Assembly: GCF_013362815.1 (NCBI RefSeq)
Contig: NZ_JABFVK010000013.1
Location: 1-64,000 of the forward strand
DNA from: Hamadaea sp.
GTDB lineage: Bacteria; Actinomycetota; Actinomycetes; Mycobacteriales; Micromonosporaceae
DNA: 64,000 nucleotides
Direction: 5' to 3'
In this document: positions 1 through 8,508 of the stretch, piece by piece
Layout: each line of letters starts with the position of its first letter
How positions within the stretch are numbered: position 1 is the first letter of the stretch
Notes under the pieces: generated by a model
The model's input: the letters and a program-made list of their open reading frames with translations, nothing else
The model's database searches: none
What the model was told of the DNA's origin: nothing
Position numbers and translations under genes: made by a program

Positions 1-1
1 C

Positions 2-109
2 CTGTTGTACATCGCGGTGGCGCAGCGCACTCATGAGCGCTCGCACGCGGCCTTTCAGCGTACGGCTCGTGCGGTGGAGGCCCATCGAATCCGGGAGGTC
101 GCCGGATGA
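2..109 (+). CDS. C-terminal end of an unidentified gene (cut by window edge)
   Basis: An open frame runs in from the window edge and stops at TGA 107-109, giving the last 35 residues of a protein rich in Arg, Ala and His. The tail carries no motif I recognise, so no function is offered. It is transcribed in the same direction as ngcE, whose start lies 83 bases further on, so it could be the preceding gene of that operon or simply an upstream neighbour. Confidence 0.4.
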   Translation: MLYIAVAQRTHERSHAAFQRTARAVEAHRIREVAG

Positions 110-192
110 CGACCCGTCCCGAAGAAGCTTCGGCGCGGCGGCCTGCCGAGCCGCAGAACCCTCACCAACGAACCCTTTACCGAGGAGACACC

Positions 193-1611
193 ATGTCCCA
201 CACCAGCCTGAACCGCCGTACGGTCCTGCGCCGTGCCGCGGCCGCGGGTCTGCTGGCGACGCCGGCCGCCGGGTTCCTCGCGGCCTGCGCTTCCAGCGAC
301 AGCACCGGCGACGGCAACGGCGGCACCGCCGCCAAGACGAAGGACAACCCCTTCGGCGTCGACGCCAAGAAGAACCTCGACGCGGTCGTCTTCGACGGCG
401 GCTTCGGCCAGGAGTACGCCAAGGGCTACGCCTCGCTCTACGAGCAGAAGTACAGCGGTTCCAAGGTCGGCATCACCTGGTCCAAGGAGATCCTGACCGA
501 CATGCAGCCCCGGTTCACGGGGAACACCGCGCCGGACGTCATCAACAACTCCTCGCCGAAGACGCTCGACCTGGCGACCATCGTGGACCAGCTCACCGAC
601 CTGACCGAGCTGTACGACGCGCCGAGCGTCGACGACCCCAACGTCAAGATCCGCGACACCCTGCTCGCCGGCACCATCGAGTCGGGCCTGTTCAACGACA
701 AGCCCTACACGCTGAACGCCGCCTACACGGTGTACGGCTTCTTCCACGACCAGACCCTGTTCGACACCAAGGGCTGGAAGGTTCCGACCACGTGGGAGGA
801 GTTCCTGGCGCTGGCCGAGAACGCCAAGAAGGAGGGCATCGCCGCCTTCACCCACCAGGGCAAGTACCCGTGGTACATGTACAACGTAATCACCGACTGG
901 ATCTGGAAGGTGGGCGGCAAGGAGGCGATCTTCGCGATCGACAACCTGGAGCCCAACGCCTGGACCTCCGACGCGGTGAAGACGGTCATCGACCACATCC
1001 ACGAGATGCTGGGCAAGGGTTACGTCCAGGCCGGTGCGGCCGCGCTGGACCACACCACCACCCAGCAGGCGGTCATCGACCGCAAGGCGCTGTTCATCCC
1101 CTGCGGCACCTGGCTCGAGGGCGAGATGGCCAAGACCCTGCGCTCGGACACCAAGCTGGAGGTCAGCGCGCAGTGGAGCCTCACCGCGTCGGACAAGAGC
1201 CCCTACGGCACCGTACGCGCGGCCGCCGGTGAGGGCTGGATCGTCCCGAAGACCGGCAAGAACCCGGCCGGTGGCCTGGAGTTCCTGCGGATCATGCTGT
1301 CGAAGGCGGGCGCCCGTAAGTTCGCCGAGCTGACCAAGTCGCTGCCCGTCGTCAAGGGCGCGGCCGACGGACTGACCGGCTCGTCGCAGTTCGTCTCGGC
1401 GAACAAGGTCCTGGCCGCCGCCGGCACCAACGTCGTCAGCGTCCGCTTCGACGGCTGGTACAAGGACCTCTACACCGCCCTCGAGGGTGCGATCACCAAC
1501 CTCATGTCGGGCAAGGGTGGCTCCGCGGAGTTCACCACGGCGATGCAGAAGGCGGCCGACAAGATCGCGGCCGACCCGAACGTCAAGAAGCAGCCCAAGC
1601 GGACTGCCTGA
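193..1611 (+). CDS. ngcE: N-acetylglucosamine/diacetylchitobiose ABC transporter, substrate-binding lipoprotein NgcE
   Basis: Extracellular solute-binding lipoprotein of 472 residues. I chose ATG 193, which sits 6 bases after a CGAGGAG ribosome site; the open frame extends further up but without a signal. The N-terminus has a twin-arginine pattern (NRRTVLRRAAAAG) and a lipobox (FLAAC) near residue 34, so it is Tat-exported and lipid-anchored. The mature part resembles the NgcE branch of family 1 sugar-binding proteins, which in Streptomyces delivers GlcNAc and chitobiose. The two permeases follow and a GH18 chitinase lies 8 kb away, which fits chitin-derived substrates. Assignment to NgcE rather than another CUT1 binding protein is by overall resemblance read by eye. 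Confidence 0.8.
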   Translation: MSHTSLNRRTVLRRAAAAGLLATPAAGFLAACASSDSTGDGNGGTAAKTKDNPFGVDAKKNLDAVVFDGGFGQEYAKGYASLYEQKYSGSKVGITWSKEILTDMQPRFTGNTAPDVINNSSPKTLDLATIVDQLTDLTELYDAPSVDDPNVKIRDTLLAGTIESGLFNDKPYTLNAAYTVYGFFHDQTLFDTKGWKVPTTWEEFLALAENAKKEGIAAFTHQGKYPWYMYNVITDWIWKVGGKEAIFAIDNLEPNAWTSDAVKTVIDHIHEMLGKGYVQAGAAALDHTTTQQAVIDRKALFIPCGTWLEGEMAKTLRSDTKLEVSAQWSLTASDKSPYGTVRAAAGEGWIVPKTGKNPAGGLEFLRIMLSKAGARKFAELTKSLPVVKGAADGLTGSSQFVSANKVLAAAGTNVVSVRFDGWYKDLYTALEGAITNLMSGKGGSAEFTTAMQKAADKIAADPNVKKQPKRTA

Positions 1612-1615
1612 CCAT

Positions 1616-1680
1616 CGGCTGGATCAGGGTTCCGGGTCGGATCGTGACCCGTGATTCGACCCGGAACCCTGATCCAGCGC
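1616..1680. repeat. Long palindrome family A, copy 1 (intra-operon hairpin)
   Basis: Inverted repeat with 26-bp arms (1618-1643 and 1653-1678, one G-T wobble) and a 9-base loop, five bases after the ngcE stop. Near-identical 65-bp elements with the same 9-base loop occur at 9860-9924 and 14634-14698. Inside the ngc operon such a hairpin could stop part of the transcripts or protect the upstream message, giving more binding protein than permease. There is no T tract. Confidence 0.8.
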
Positions 1681-1709
1681 CGAAAAGGACCCGACCTAAG
1701 GAAATCGCC

Positions 1710-2696
1710 ATGAACCACGGCAGAGCCCGCTTCATCGTGGGCTTCCTGTTCTTCCCCGTGCTGCTGTACGTGGTCTACGTGATCTGGCCGTACCTGCAGA
1801 CCATCGGCTACTCGCTGACGGACTGGAACGGCTTCACGCCGGAGGTGCCGTACGCCGGCTTCGGCAACTACGCCGACCTGCTCAAGGACGAGACCTTCCT
1901 GCGGTCGCTTTACCACAACGCCGTGATCCTCGTGGTCTATCCGATCGTCACCATCCTGCTGGCACTGTTCTTCGCGTTCATGCTCAACGTTGGCGGCCGG
2001 GGGGACAAGGCGGGCGTACGCGGAGTGGCCGGATCCGGTCTGTACAAGACGATCTTCTTCTTCCCACAGCTGCTGTCGATCGCGATCGTGGCGATCCTGT
2101 GGAGCCGCATCTTCGAGAGTTCCACCGACACCGGCTTCCTCAACGCGCTGCTGGCGAAGGTCGGCATCGTCGACCCGCAGCGGCCGTTGCTGTTCCTCGG
2201 CGAGACGAACTCATGGCTGCTCCCGGGCATCCCGTTCGGCGACACCATCCTCGACGCGCCGGTCGTCCTCTGGTGTCTCATCGCGATCGCCGTCTGGGGC
2301 GGCGTCGGGTTCTACCTCGTGCTGTTCTCGGCCGGTATGCAGTCCATCCCCCGGGACATCTTCGAGGCGGCGCTGCTCGACGGTTCGACTCGCGGGCAGA
2401 CGTTCTTCCGCATCACCCTGCCGCTGCTGTGGGAGCAGATCTCGGTCGCCTGGGTCTACCTGGGCATCGCGGCGCTGGACTTCTTCCTGCTCGCGTACGC
2501 GATCGCGCCGCCGAGCATGCAGGCGACCGGGGCCAGCCACGTGATGAGTTCGTGGATCTATCACACCGCCTTCGGCAGCAGCCGTTACGACAAGTTCGGG
2601 TACGCCTGCGCGATGGCGGTGGCGATGGCGGCGTTCACCTTCATCTTCGCGCTGATCCAGTTGCGGATCACGCGCCGGGAAAAGATCGAGTTCTAG
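1710..2696 (+). CDS. ngcF: Sugar ABC transporter permease NgcF
   Basis: Integral membrane permease of 328 residues, the first of the two that form the channel for the substrate bound by NgcE. ATG 1710 follows a TAAGGAAATCGCC ribosome site; the frame is open upstream only because it runs through the palindrome. About six membrane segments are visible, the first at residues 9-28. The cytoplasmic EAA loop that contacts the ATPase is present near residue 224 (EAALLDGSTRGQTFFRITLP). No ATPase gene accompanies the cluster, as in Streptomyces ngc operons, which borrow the general ATPase MsiK. Confidence 0.8.
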   Translation: MNHGRARFIVGFLFFPVLLYVVYVIWPYLQTIGYSLTDWNGFTPEVPYAGFGNYADLLKDETFLRSLYHNAVILVVYPIVTILLALFFAFMLNVGGRGDKAGVRGVAGSGLYKTIFFFPQLLSIAIVAILWSRIFESSTDTGFLNALLAKVGIVDPQRPLLFLGETNSWLLPGIPFGDTILDAPVVLWCLIAIAVWGGVGFYLVLFSAGMQSIPRDIFEAALLDGSTRGQTFFRITLPLLWEQISVAWVYLGIAALDFFLLAYAIAPPSMQATGASHVMSSWIYHTAFGSSRYDKFGYACAMAVAMAAFTFIFALIQLRITRREKIEF

Positions 2697-2707
2697 GGCG
2701 GCCGCAG

Positions 2708-3649
2708 ATGACGACGACAACTTCGAAGCACGAGCTGCCGACCGCGTCCGGGCCGGTCACGACGACGGAGAAGCGCAAGCCCGAGGGCCGCTTCCTCACC
2801 GGTTTCTCCCACGTGTTCCTCGCCGTGTGGGGTCTGATGGTCGGCGTACCGCTGATCTGGGCGACGGTCCAGTCGTTCCGGTCCGACGACGAGATCCTGC
2901 ACCAGCCGCTGAGCCTGCCGACCTCGTGGCACATCGGCGCGTTCGGCCGGGCGTGGACCAAGGGGCACATCGGGGAGTACTTCTTCAACACCATCGTCGT
3001 GATGACGTTCAGCGTGACGCTGAGCATGCTGTTCGGCGCGATGGTCGCGTATGTGCTCGCCCGGTACCGCTTTCCCGGCAACCGGGCGATCTACTACCTG
3101 TTCTTCACCGGGCTGGTCATGCCGATCTTCCTCGGCCTGATCCCGCTCTACAAGACGGTGCAGAACCTGGCGGCCATGCTCGGGCTGTCCAGCGTCATCG
3201 GCCTGAACACCTACGGCGGGCTCATCCTCGTCTACATCGCGTACTCGTTGCCGTTCACGGTGTTCTTCCTGCACTCGTTCTTCCGTACGCTGTCCACCGA
3301 CGTGGCCGAGGCGGGCCTGATCGACGGGGCGAGCCACACGACGCTGTTCTTCCGGGTGATGCTGCCGATGGCCAAGCCCGGCCTCGTCAGCATCGGCCTG
3401 TTCAACATCATCGGCCAGTGGAACCAGTTCATCCTGCCCAACCTGCTCATGAAGCCGCAGAGCGGCTTCGAGGAGGGCAAGTTCGTGCTGACCCAGGGCC
3501 TGCTGAACCTCGTGAACAACTCGAAGTACGAGACGGACTGGGCGCGCCTGTTCGCCGGCATGACGCTGGCCATGCTGCCGATCCTGGTCACGTACCTCGT
3601 CTTCAATCGCCAGATCCAGGCTGGGCTCACCGGCTCGATCACCAAGTAA
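2708..3649 (+). CDS. ngcG: Sugar ABC transporter permease NgcG
   Basis: Second permease of the importer, 313 residues, MalG-like. ATG 2708 lies 11 bases past the ngcF stop, so the two are co-translated; a GGGCGGCC stretch upstream is a weak ribosome site. A hydrophilic Thr/Lys-rich tail of about 30 residues precedes the first membrane segment. The EAA loop is AEAGLIDGASHTTLFFRVML around residue 200. The gene ends the ngc operon, with 61 bases to the next frame. Confidence 0.8.
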   Translation: MTTTTSKHELPTASGPVTTTEKRKPEGRFLTGFSHVFLAVWGLMVGVPLIWATVQSFRSDDEILHQPLSLPTSWHIGAFGRAWTKGHIGEYFFNTIVVMTFSVTLSMLFGAMVAYVLARYRFPGNRAIYYLFFTGLVMPIFLGLIPLYKTVQNLAAMLGLSSVIGLNTYGGLILVYIAYSLPFTVFFLHSFFRTLSTDVAEAGLIDGASHTTLFFRVMLPMAKPGLVSIGLFNIIGQWNQFILPNLLMKPQSGFEEGKFVLTQGLLNLVNNSKYETDWARLFAGMTLAMLPILVTYLVFNRQIQAGLTGSITK

Positions 3650-3710
3650 GGCCCGCTGGGCCCGGCTCACAGGCTGGGCACAGCTTGCCCCTAGCGGGCA
3701 CATACGCGCC

Positions 3711-5090
3711 TTGGGGATCCTCGACGGCGTGAAGACGAAGCGCTGGTCGGCCGACGCGGCCGGATTCGCCGCCGGGCTGACGATGATCGTCGTCGCCGCG
3801 CTGTGGGTCCGGCAGGGCGGCGTACTGGAGGTCGCGGGCGGCGGCTGGGCTGCGGTGGCCGCGATCGGGCGGCTGGCCGGGTTGTTCGCCTCCGACTTGA
3901 TGCTGCTGCAGGTGCTGCTGCTCGCCCGGATCCCCTGGGTCGAGCGGGCGTTCGGCCAGGACCAGCTGGCCCGGTGGCATCGCTGGGTCGGATTCACCTC
4001 GTTCCACCTCATGCTGGCGCACATCGTCCTCATCACGCTCGGGTACGCCGGCCCGGTGCAGGACAACGTGCTGCACACCTTCTGGGACTTGATCACCAAG
4101 TATCCGGGGATGCTGCTGGCGGTGGCGGGAGCGGCGGCGATCGTCATGGTCGTGGTGACCTCGATCAAGGCGGCCCGGCGTCGGCTGCGCTACGAGTCGT
4201 GGCACCTGCTGCACCTTTATGCATACCTCGGGGTGGGGTTGGCGCTGCCGCATCAGTTGTGGACCGGCGCGGACTTCCTCGCCTCGCCGCTCGCGCGGGC
4301 GTACTGGTGGACGCTGTGGGCGGGGACGGCGGCGGCCATCGTGATCTTCCGGCTCGGGCTGCCCGCGTGGCGTACCGCCCGGCACCGGCTGGAGGTCGCC
4401 GAGGTGGTTCCCGAAGGACCGGGGCTGACCTCCGTCTATCTCAAGGGCCGCTTCCTCGACCGGCTGCCGGTCCACGCGGGGCAGTTCTTCCAGTGGCGGT
4501 TCCTCGACGGTCCGGGCTGGTCACGGGCCCATCCATACTCGTTGTCCGGGCCCCCGCGCAGGGACAGACTGCGGATCACCGTCAAGGATCTCGGCGACGG
4601 CAGCTCCCGCGTCGCGACCCTGCGGCCCGGCACCCGCGTCCTGGTCGAAGGCCCCTACGGCCGGCTCACCGGCGAGGTCTACGACGGTGGCCCGGTCACG
4701 ATGATCGCTTGCGGTATCGGCATCACCCCACTGCTCGCGCTGCTGTGGGACCTGCCCTACCGCGACGGTGAAGCGACGCTCGTCTATCGCGCCCGGTCCG
4801 CGCAGGAGCTCGCCTTCCGGTCCGAGATCGAGTGGCTCGCCGCGCGACGCGGGGTCCGTGTCGTTCCGCTGCTCGGTCCGCGAGTCCAGGATTCGTGGTT
4901 GCCGCACGGGTACGCCGAAAGCAGCGGTCGATCGGGTGAGTTGGCAGCGCTGCGTCGCATCGTCCCGGATCTGCGGGGTCAGCACCTCTATGTCTGCGGC
5001 CCGGACGAGTGGACCGCCGGCGTGCGCCGGACGGCCGCCGAGGCCGGGGTCGCACCGGACCGGATCCACCTCGAACACTTCGCCTGGTAG
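3711..5090 (+). CDS. Membrane flavocytochrome: ferric-reductase-like transmembrane domain fused to FAD/NAD(P)-binding reductase
   Basis: Protein of 459 residues with two parts. The N-terminal ~200 residues form a ferric-reductase-like haem b domain with paired histidines on two helices (WHRW...FHLMLAH near 90-105 and WHLLHLYAYLG...LPHQ near 165-185). The C-terminal part is a ferredoxin-NADP reductase module: FAD motif HPYSLSGPP near 274, nucleotide motif GIGITPLLALL near 334, and a YVCGPDEW end motif. It should pass electrons from NAD(P)H across the membrane. The next two genes encode an extracytoplasmic FMN protein and ApbE, so the likely acceptor is that flavoprotein. TTG 3711 gives the full frame; GTG 3729 after GGGGA is an equally possible start. 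Confidence 0.82.
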   Translation: MGILDGVKTKRWSADAAGFAAGLTMIVVAALWVRQGGVLEVAGGGWAAVAAIGRLAGLFASDLMLLQVLLLARIPWVERAFGQDQLARWHRWVGFTSFHLMLAHIVLITLGYAGPVQDNVLHTFWDLITKYPGMLLAVAGAAAIVMVVVTSIKAARRRLRYESWHLLHLYAYLGVGLALPHQLWTGADFLASPLARAYWWTLWAGTAAAIVIFRLGLPAWRTARHRLEVAEVVPEGPGLTSVYLKGRFLDRLPVHAGQFFQWRFLDGPGWSRAHPYSLSGPPRRDRLRITVKDLGDGSSRVATLRPGTRVLVEGPYGRLTGEVYDGGPVTMIACGIGITPLLALLWDLPYRDGEATLVYRARSAQELAFRSEIEWLAARRGVRVVPLLGPRVQDSWLPHGYAESSGRSGELAALRRIVPDLRGQHLYVCGPDEWTAGVRRTAAEAGVAPDRIHLEHFAW

Positions 5091-5126
5091 CTCATCCGTA
5101 GCAAGCTCTGCAGAGAAAGGGAGACG

Positions 5127-5603
5127 ATGCGGCGCATCACGCTGTGGCTGCTGTCCACTGTGGCTATTACGGTGCTGTTGTTCAGCTACCGCACCAGCAC
5201 CATGGGGTCCGGCGGCGGCGACACGGTCGCGGTGACCCCCGCGAACAACAAGTCGAACAACGACTCGGGCGGCTCTACGGCCGGCTCGACCCAGACCGGC
5301 ACTTCGACGGGGAACAGCACGGGGAGCAAGACCTATGAAGGATCGGTGGCGCAGACCCGGTGGGGTCCCGTGCAGGTGCGCATCACCGTGGCGAACGGCA
5401 AGATCACCGACGTCGAGGCGATCGAATACCCGACGGAGAACCACCGTGACCAGGAGATCAACCAGTACGCCCTCCCGATCCTGCACGACTCCGTGATCTC
5501 GAAGCAGAGCGCGCAGATCGACACCGTGTCGGGTGCGACGGTCACCAGTGAGGGGTACATCGAGTCGTTGCAGGCGGCCCTGGACTCCGCCCATTTGTCA
5601 TGA
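5127..5603 (+). CDS. Membrane-anchored FMN-binding domain protein
   Basis: Protein of 158 residues, ATG 5127 after AAAGGGAGACG. It has one N-terminal membrane segment (residues 5-20), a Ser/Thr/Gly-rich linker of about 45 residues, then an FMN-binding domain. The flavinylation motif (D)xxSGAT is present as DTVSGATVTS; the Thr expected to carry FMN through a phosphoester bond is T138. It overlaps apbE by four bases (ATGA), so the modifying enzyme and its substrate are translated together. Predicted role: one-electron carrier outside the membrane, fed by the preceding flavocytochrome. Confidence 0.85.
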   Translation: MRRITLWLLSTVAITVLLFSYRTSTMGSGGGDTVAVTPANNKSNNDSGGSTAGSTQTGTSTGNSTGSKTYEGSVAQTRWGPVQVRITVANGKITDVEAIEYPTENHRDQEINQYALPILHDSVISKQSAQIDTVSGATVTSEGYIESLQAALDSAHLS

Positions 5604-6379
5604 CGACCGCCAGGCAGAATCAGCGGGCCTGGGTCGAGCAGATCATGGGGCTGCCGATCAGCGTGAATCTGCGGGGACCTGGGCTGACGACTCCCGCCGT
5701 CGAGACGCGGGTCGCGGCGTACTTCGCCGAGTTGCGGCGGATCGACGAGATCTTCAGCACCTATCGACCCGACAGCGAGATCAGTCGATGGCAGCGCGGC
5801 GAGCTGACCCTGGCTGCCGCCGATCCGCTCCTCGGGCACGTACTCGCGTTGTGCGACCGCGCCTTTGTGCGTACCAGTGGATTCTTCGACGCGCGATCCT
5901 TGCCCGACCCACTGGGCGGAGCCACGCGGACCGATCCTTCCGGCCTGGTCAAAGGCTGGGCCGTGGAGCGAGCGACCCGGCAGCTGCCCGTGGGCCTGGG
6001 CTGGTGCGTGAACGCGGGCGGCGACGTGCTGGTCACCGCGGCGGACGGTCAGCCCGCGTGGCGTGTGGGGATCGAGGACCCGTCGCGGGACGGCAAAATC
6101 CTGCGGGCCGTGACCCTACGGCGGGGCGCGGTCGCGACCTCCGGGACCCGCCATCGCGGTACGCACATCGTCGACCCGCGCACCCGCCGCCCGCCTACGG
6201 GACTTCGCCAGGTCAGCGTGCTGGGGCCGGAGCTGCTCTGGGCGGACGTGTACGCCACGGCGGCGTTCGCGCGGGGCGGGAGTGCGCTGGAGTGGCTCGC
6301 GGAGCTGGACGGGTACGAGGGGCTGGTGGTGTCGGCGGACGGCCGGATCTCGAGTACGCCGGGCTGGCCGATCGCCTGA
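5600..6379 (+). CDS. apbE: FAD:protein FMN transferase ApbE
   Basis: Enzyme of 259 residues that cleaves FAD and attaches FMN to threonine in SGAT-type motifs. Family landmarks seen are VNAGGDVLVT, the GTHIVDPRT segment that closes the active site, and WADVYATAAFARG near the end. No signal peptide is visible, so unlike many ApbE proteins it looks cytoplasmic, or its export signal is not recognisable. Its obvious substrate is the overlapping upstream FMN-binding protein, motif residue T138. Confidence 0.88.
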   Translation: MTTARQNQRAWVEQIMGLPISVNLRGPGLTTPAVETRVAAYFAELRRIDEIFSTYRPDSEISRWQRGELTLAAADPLLGHVLALCDRAFVRTSGFFDARSLPDPLGGATRTDPSGLVKGWAVERATRQLPVGLGWCVNAGGDVLVTAADGQPAWRVGIEDPSRDGKILRAVTLRRGAVATSGTRHRGTHIVDPRTRRPPTGLRQVSVLGPELLWADVYATAAFARGGSALEWLAELDGYEGLVVSADGRISSTPGWPIA

Positions 6380-6417
6380 GCGGGTTTGACCGGCGGCGGC
6401 CGTGGAAAGGGGAGGGT

Positions 6418-6864
6418 ATGACTAGTGTTCTGCCTGCTCCCAACGCCTCCGCAACCAGCACATCGGGTAGCACCCCGAGCGGCGCTTCGGGCAGCGCCGA
6501 GGCAGACGTGCGGGCGATGTTGCGACTGTGGACCACCGCCGAATACCGCGGCCTGGTCGACGTCGTCGAGGAACTGCTGACCGACGACTTCCTCGGGGTC
6601 GACCGCGCCGGGGAGGTGCTCGACAGACAAGACTGGCTCGCCCGGCGACGGGACGGGCGGCTGTTCCACACCACGTTCACCCTGAACGCCGTCGACGTGC
6701 GGGTGCACGACGACGCGGCGATCGCGGTGGGTGACCATGAATGCGCCGGTCACGACCAGGGCGAGACGTTCGGCCGGCACTGCCGGATCACTGCGGTCGG
6801 CGTACGCGACGGAAAGTTGTGGAAGCTCGCCTCGGTGCACATCAGCGAAGTGCCGGATCACTGA
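6418..6864 (+). CDS. SnoaL/NTF2-like domain protein
   Basis: Small protein of 148 residues. ATG 6418 follows an AAAGGGGAGGGT ribosome site, which rules out the longer open frame upstream. The first 25 residues are a Ser/Thr/Pro-rich tail; the rest has the cone-like NTF2 pattern (helix, then FLGVDRAGEVLDRQDWLARR and strands ending WKLASVHISEV). Proteins of this fold include isomerases, cyclases and small ligand carriers; nothing in the context identifies the ligand. Confidence 0.6.
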   Translation: MTSVLPAPNASATSTSGSTPSGASGSAEADVRAMLRLWTTAEYRGLVDVVEELLTDDFLGVDRAGEVLDRQDWLARRRDGRLFHTTFTLNAVDVRVHDDAAIAVGDHECAGHDQGETFGRHCRITAVGVRDGKLWKLASVHISEVPDH

Positions 6865-6933
6865 TCGGAATCACCGCAAAAGTGTCGGGGCCTCCCCGGG
6901 CGGGTACAGCCTGGGGTGAACGGAGGCCCGACA

Positions 6934-7497
6934 ATGGAAGAGATCCTGATGACGGGACCGCCGGCGGTCGATTCCCGGCCGGCGATCGCCGCCACCGGTC
7001 TGACGAGATACCTGACCCTCGACGGGCACGGCGCGCCCGACGCCTTCCCCGCGTACGCCGACGCGCTGCGGCGTGTCGCCACCGCGCTGAGACTGGCGGT
7101 GCACCCGACGGAGGCGTTGTGGTGGTCCGCCGACGGCGGCCCGATGCGCCCGGAACGGATGCACACCTGGCGGTGGACGCTGTTGCAGCAGGTGCCGCTG
7201 GAGACCTCGACGGCTGACGTGGCGCGGGCGTCGGCCACGCTGCGCGGCATCGTCCCCGACGGTCTGCTCTCCGAGATGGGCGTGACCAGTCTCGACGAGG
7301 GCACCGTCGCCCAGGTGCTCTACACCGGTTCGCTGCGGGACAAGGCGCCCGCCTTGCGGATGTTGCGGGATTTCGCCCGTACGCACGGCTATGCCGTCCA
7401 AGGGAAGTATCACGAGATCTATCTGGACGATCCGGGTCCGCATTCGCCACCGGACGCCCGGACGATCCTCCGGCTGCCCCTCGTCCGGACGGCCTGA
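6934..7497 (+). CDS. GyrI-like small-molecule-binding domain protein
   Basis: Protein of 187 residues, ATG 6934 with GGAGG 8 bases upstream (an in-frame GTG at 6916 is less likely). The C-terminal pattern KYHEIYLDDP...ARTILRLPL is characteristic of stand-alone GyrI-like/SOUL domains, the effector-binding fold also found in BmrR-type regulators. There is no DNA-binding domain, so it may simply bind or hydrolyse a small molecule. Monocistronic as far as can be seen. Confidence 0.6.
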   Translation: MEEILMTGPPAVDSRPAIAATGLTRYLTLDGHGAPDAFPAYADALRRVATALRLAVHPTEALWWSADGGPMRPERMHTWRWTLLQQVPLETSTADVARASATLRGIVPDGLLSEMGVTSLDEGTVAQVLYTGSLRDKAPALRMLRDFARTHGYAVQGKYHEIYLDDPGPHSPPDARTILRLPLVRTA

Positions 7498-7519
7498 CTC
7501 GCGGCACGGCTCCCACCTG

Positions 7520-7537
7520 CCTCTCGTTGAGAGAGGG
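7520..7537 (+). terminator. Small stem-loop after the GyrI-like gene
   Basis: CCTCTC and GAGAGG arms lie 23 bases past the stop at 7497. The stem is short and has no T tract, so termination is only a possibility. Confidence 0.25.
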
Positions 7538-7601
7538 AAGGCTGTCTCATTCCCGCCGACAGCGTGGATGAGCAGTGCGAACGCGAATCAGGGAGGCCGT
7601 G

Positions 7602-7865
7602 ATGGCTCGCAAACGACGCACGGCGGTGGCGGCCGCGGTCCCACCGCCGCCGGTCGAGCGGCATCCGGTGGTGGCGCCGGACAGTCCGCTGGCGGTGACC
7701 GCCCGGGAGCTGCTGGCAGCGCATACGCCGCCGGAGGGAAGCACGACGTGCCCGCGATGCGACGTGCCCGATCCGTGCCCGACGGCTCGGCACGCCAGCA
7801 TCGTCTGCCTCGCCGCGCGGGATCCGGCCGAGGAGAACGCGCTGACTCCAGCCAGTGCCGGTTAG
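7602..7865 (+). CDS. Hypothetical small cysteine-containing protein
   Basis: A frame of 87 residues; ATG 7602 has GGGAGG six bases upstream. The visible landmark is CPRCDVPDPCPTARHA at about residues 50-65, with three closely spaced cysteines that could bind a metal, preceded by an Arg/Pro/Val-rich tail. I do not recognise the family. The frame ends in a 14-bp tandem repeat (7891-7918) shared with the stop of the opposing gene. Confidence 0.5.
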   Translation: MARKRRTAVAAAVPPPPVERHPVVAPDSPLAVTARELLAAHTPPEGSTTCPRCDVPDPCPTARHASIVCLAARDPAEENALTPASAG

Positions 7866-7917
7866 CGGTCCGGCCTCCCGCCCGCGCGGATAGTGGACCG
7901 CGGCTAGTGGACCGCAG

Positions 7918-8349
7918 CTAGTGGGCTCGGCCCGGGCTCGGCTGGCGAATGCCTTCCGGGCCGGGCTGTTTGGCCTCGCGATCGACCCGGGCTCGGAAGT
8001 CCAAGTCGGCGCAGTAGACGGCCAGCATCGCGCGCAGGCGGGAGGCGGGTGAGACGCCGTCGCCGAGGCGGAAGGCCTTCAACGCCAGATCCTCCTCGAC
8101 GGTCAGCGTGACGCTCACCCGTTCGGGGCGTTTGGCGAGCGGCCGCGGTTCGCGTACCGCGCGGCGGGTCTGCGTCGCGTCGAGGAATCCCCGTTGGTAG
8201 TCGCGACCATGCCGGGCGGACAAGGCCCGCATCGCGTCACGGAGCAGGGTGGTTCCCCCACCGAGGCCGTGCCGCCAGCGGTGGCCGTCGTCCGTCTCCA
8301 GCCAGGCCCGCCCCATCCGGCTGCCGGCTTCGTACTCGTCGGTCGTCAC
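7918..8349 (-). CDS. Hypothetical protein, possible ribbon-helix-helix-like
   Basis: Frame of 143 residues on the minus strand, convergent with the preceding gene. I placed the start at GTG 8349; no good ribosome site is present. Residues 80-125 (VSVTLTVEEDLALKAFRLGD and following helices) have the strand-helix-helix rhythm of small DNA-binding proteins, but the match is loose. The rest is Arg-rich. A TTGACT-17-CACTAT promoter-like pair reads toward it at about 8394-8422. Function unknown. Confidence 0.45.
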   Translation of the reverse strand: MTTDEYEAGSRMGRAWLETDDGHRWRHGLGGGTTLLRDAMRALSARHGRDYQRGFLDATQTRRAVREPRPLAKRPERVSVTLTVEEDLALKAFRLGDGVSPASRLRAMLAVYCADLDFRARVDREAKQPGPEGIRQPSPGRAH

Positions 8350-8508
8350 GGAGAGCGCGCTACCCAATCCGGCGAGGATGAAACCCGCCTGCACTCGATA
8401 GTGGGACCACGCGGGACTACAGTCAAAACATCCATCGCCGTCCACTCCCCACGGACGGGCCCGGCTCCGCCCAGAGCCGCCGGACGGCGCGACCCGAAAG
8501 GATGTCCC

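Noticed and set aside
110-192. DasR-type operator before ngcE
   Set aside because: I looked for the dre palindrome here and before the chitinase and found none; only a short CCGAA/TTCGG hairpin is present at 119-133.
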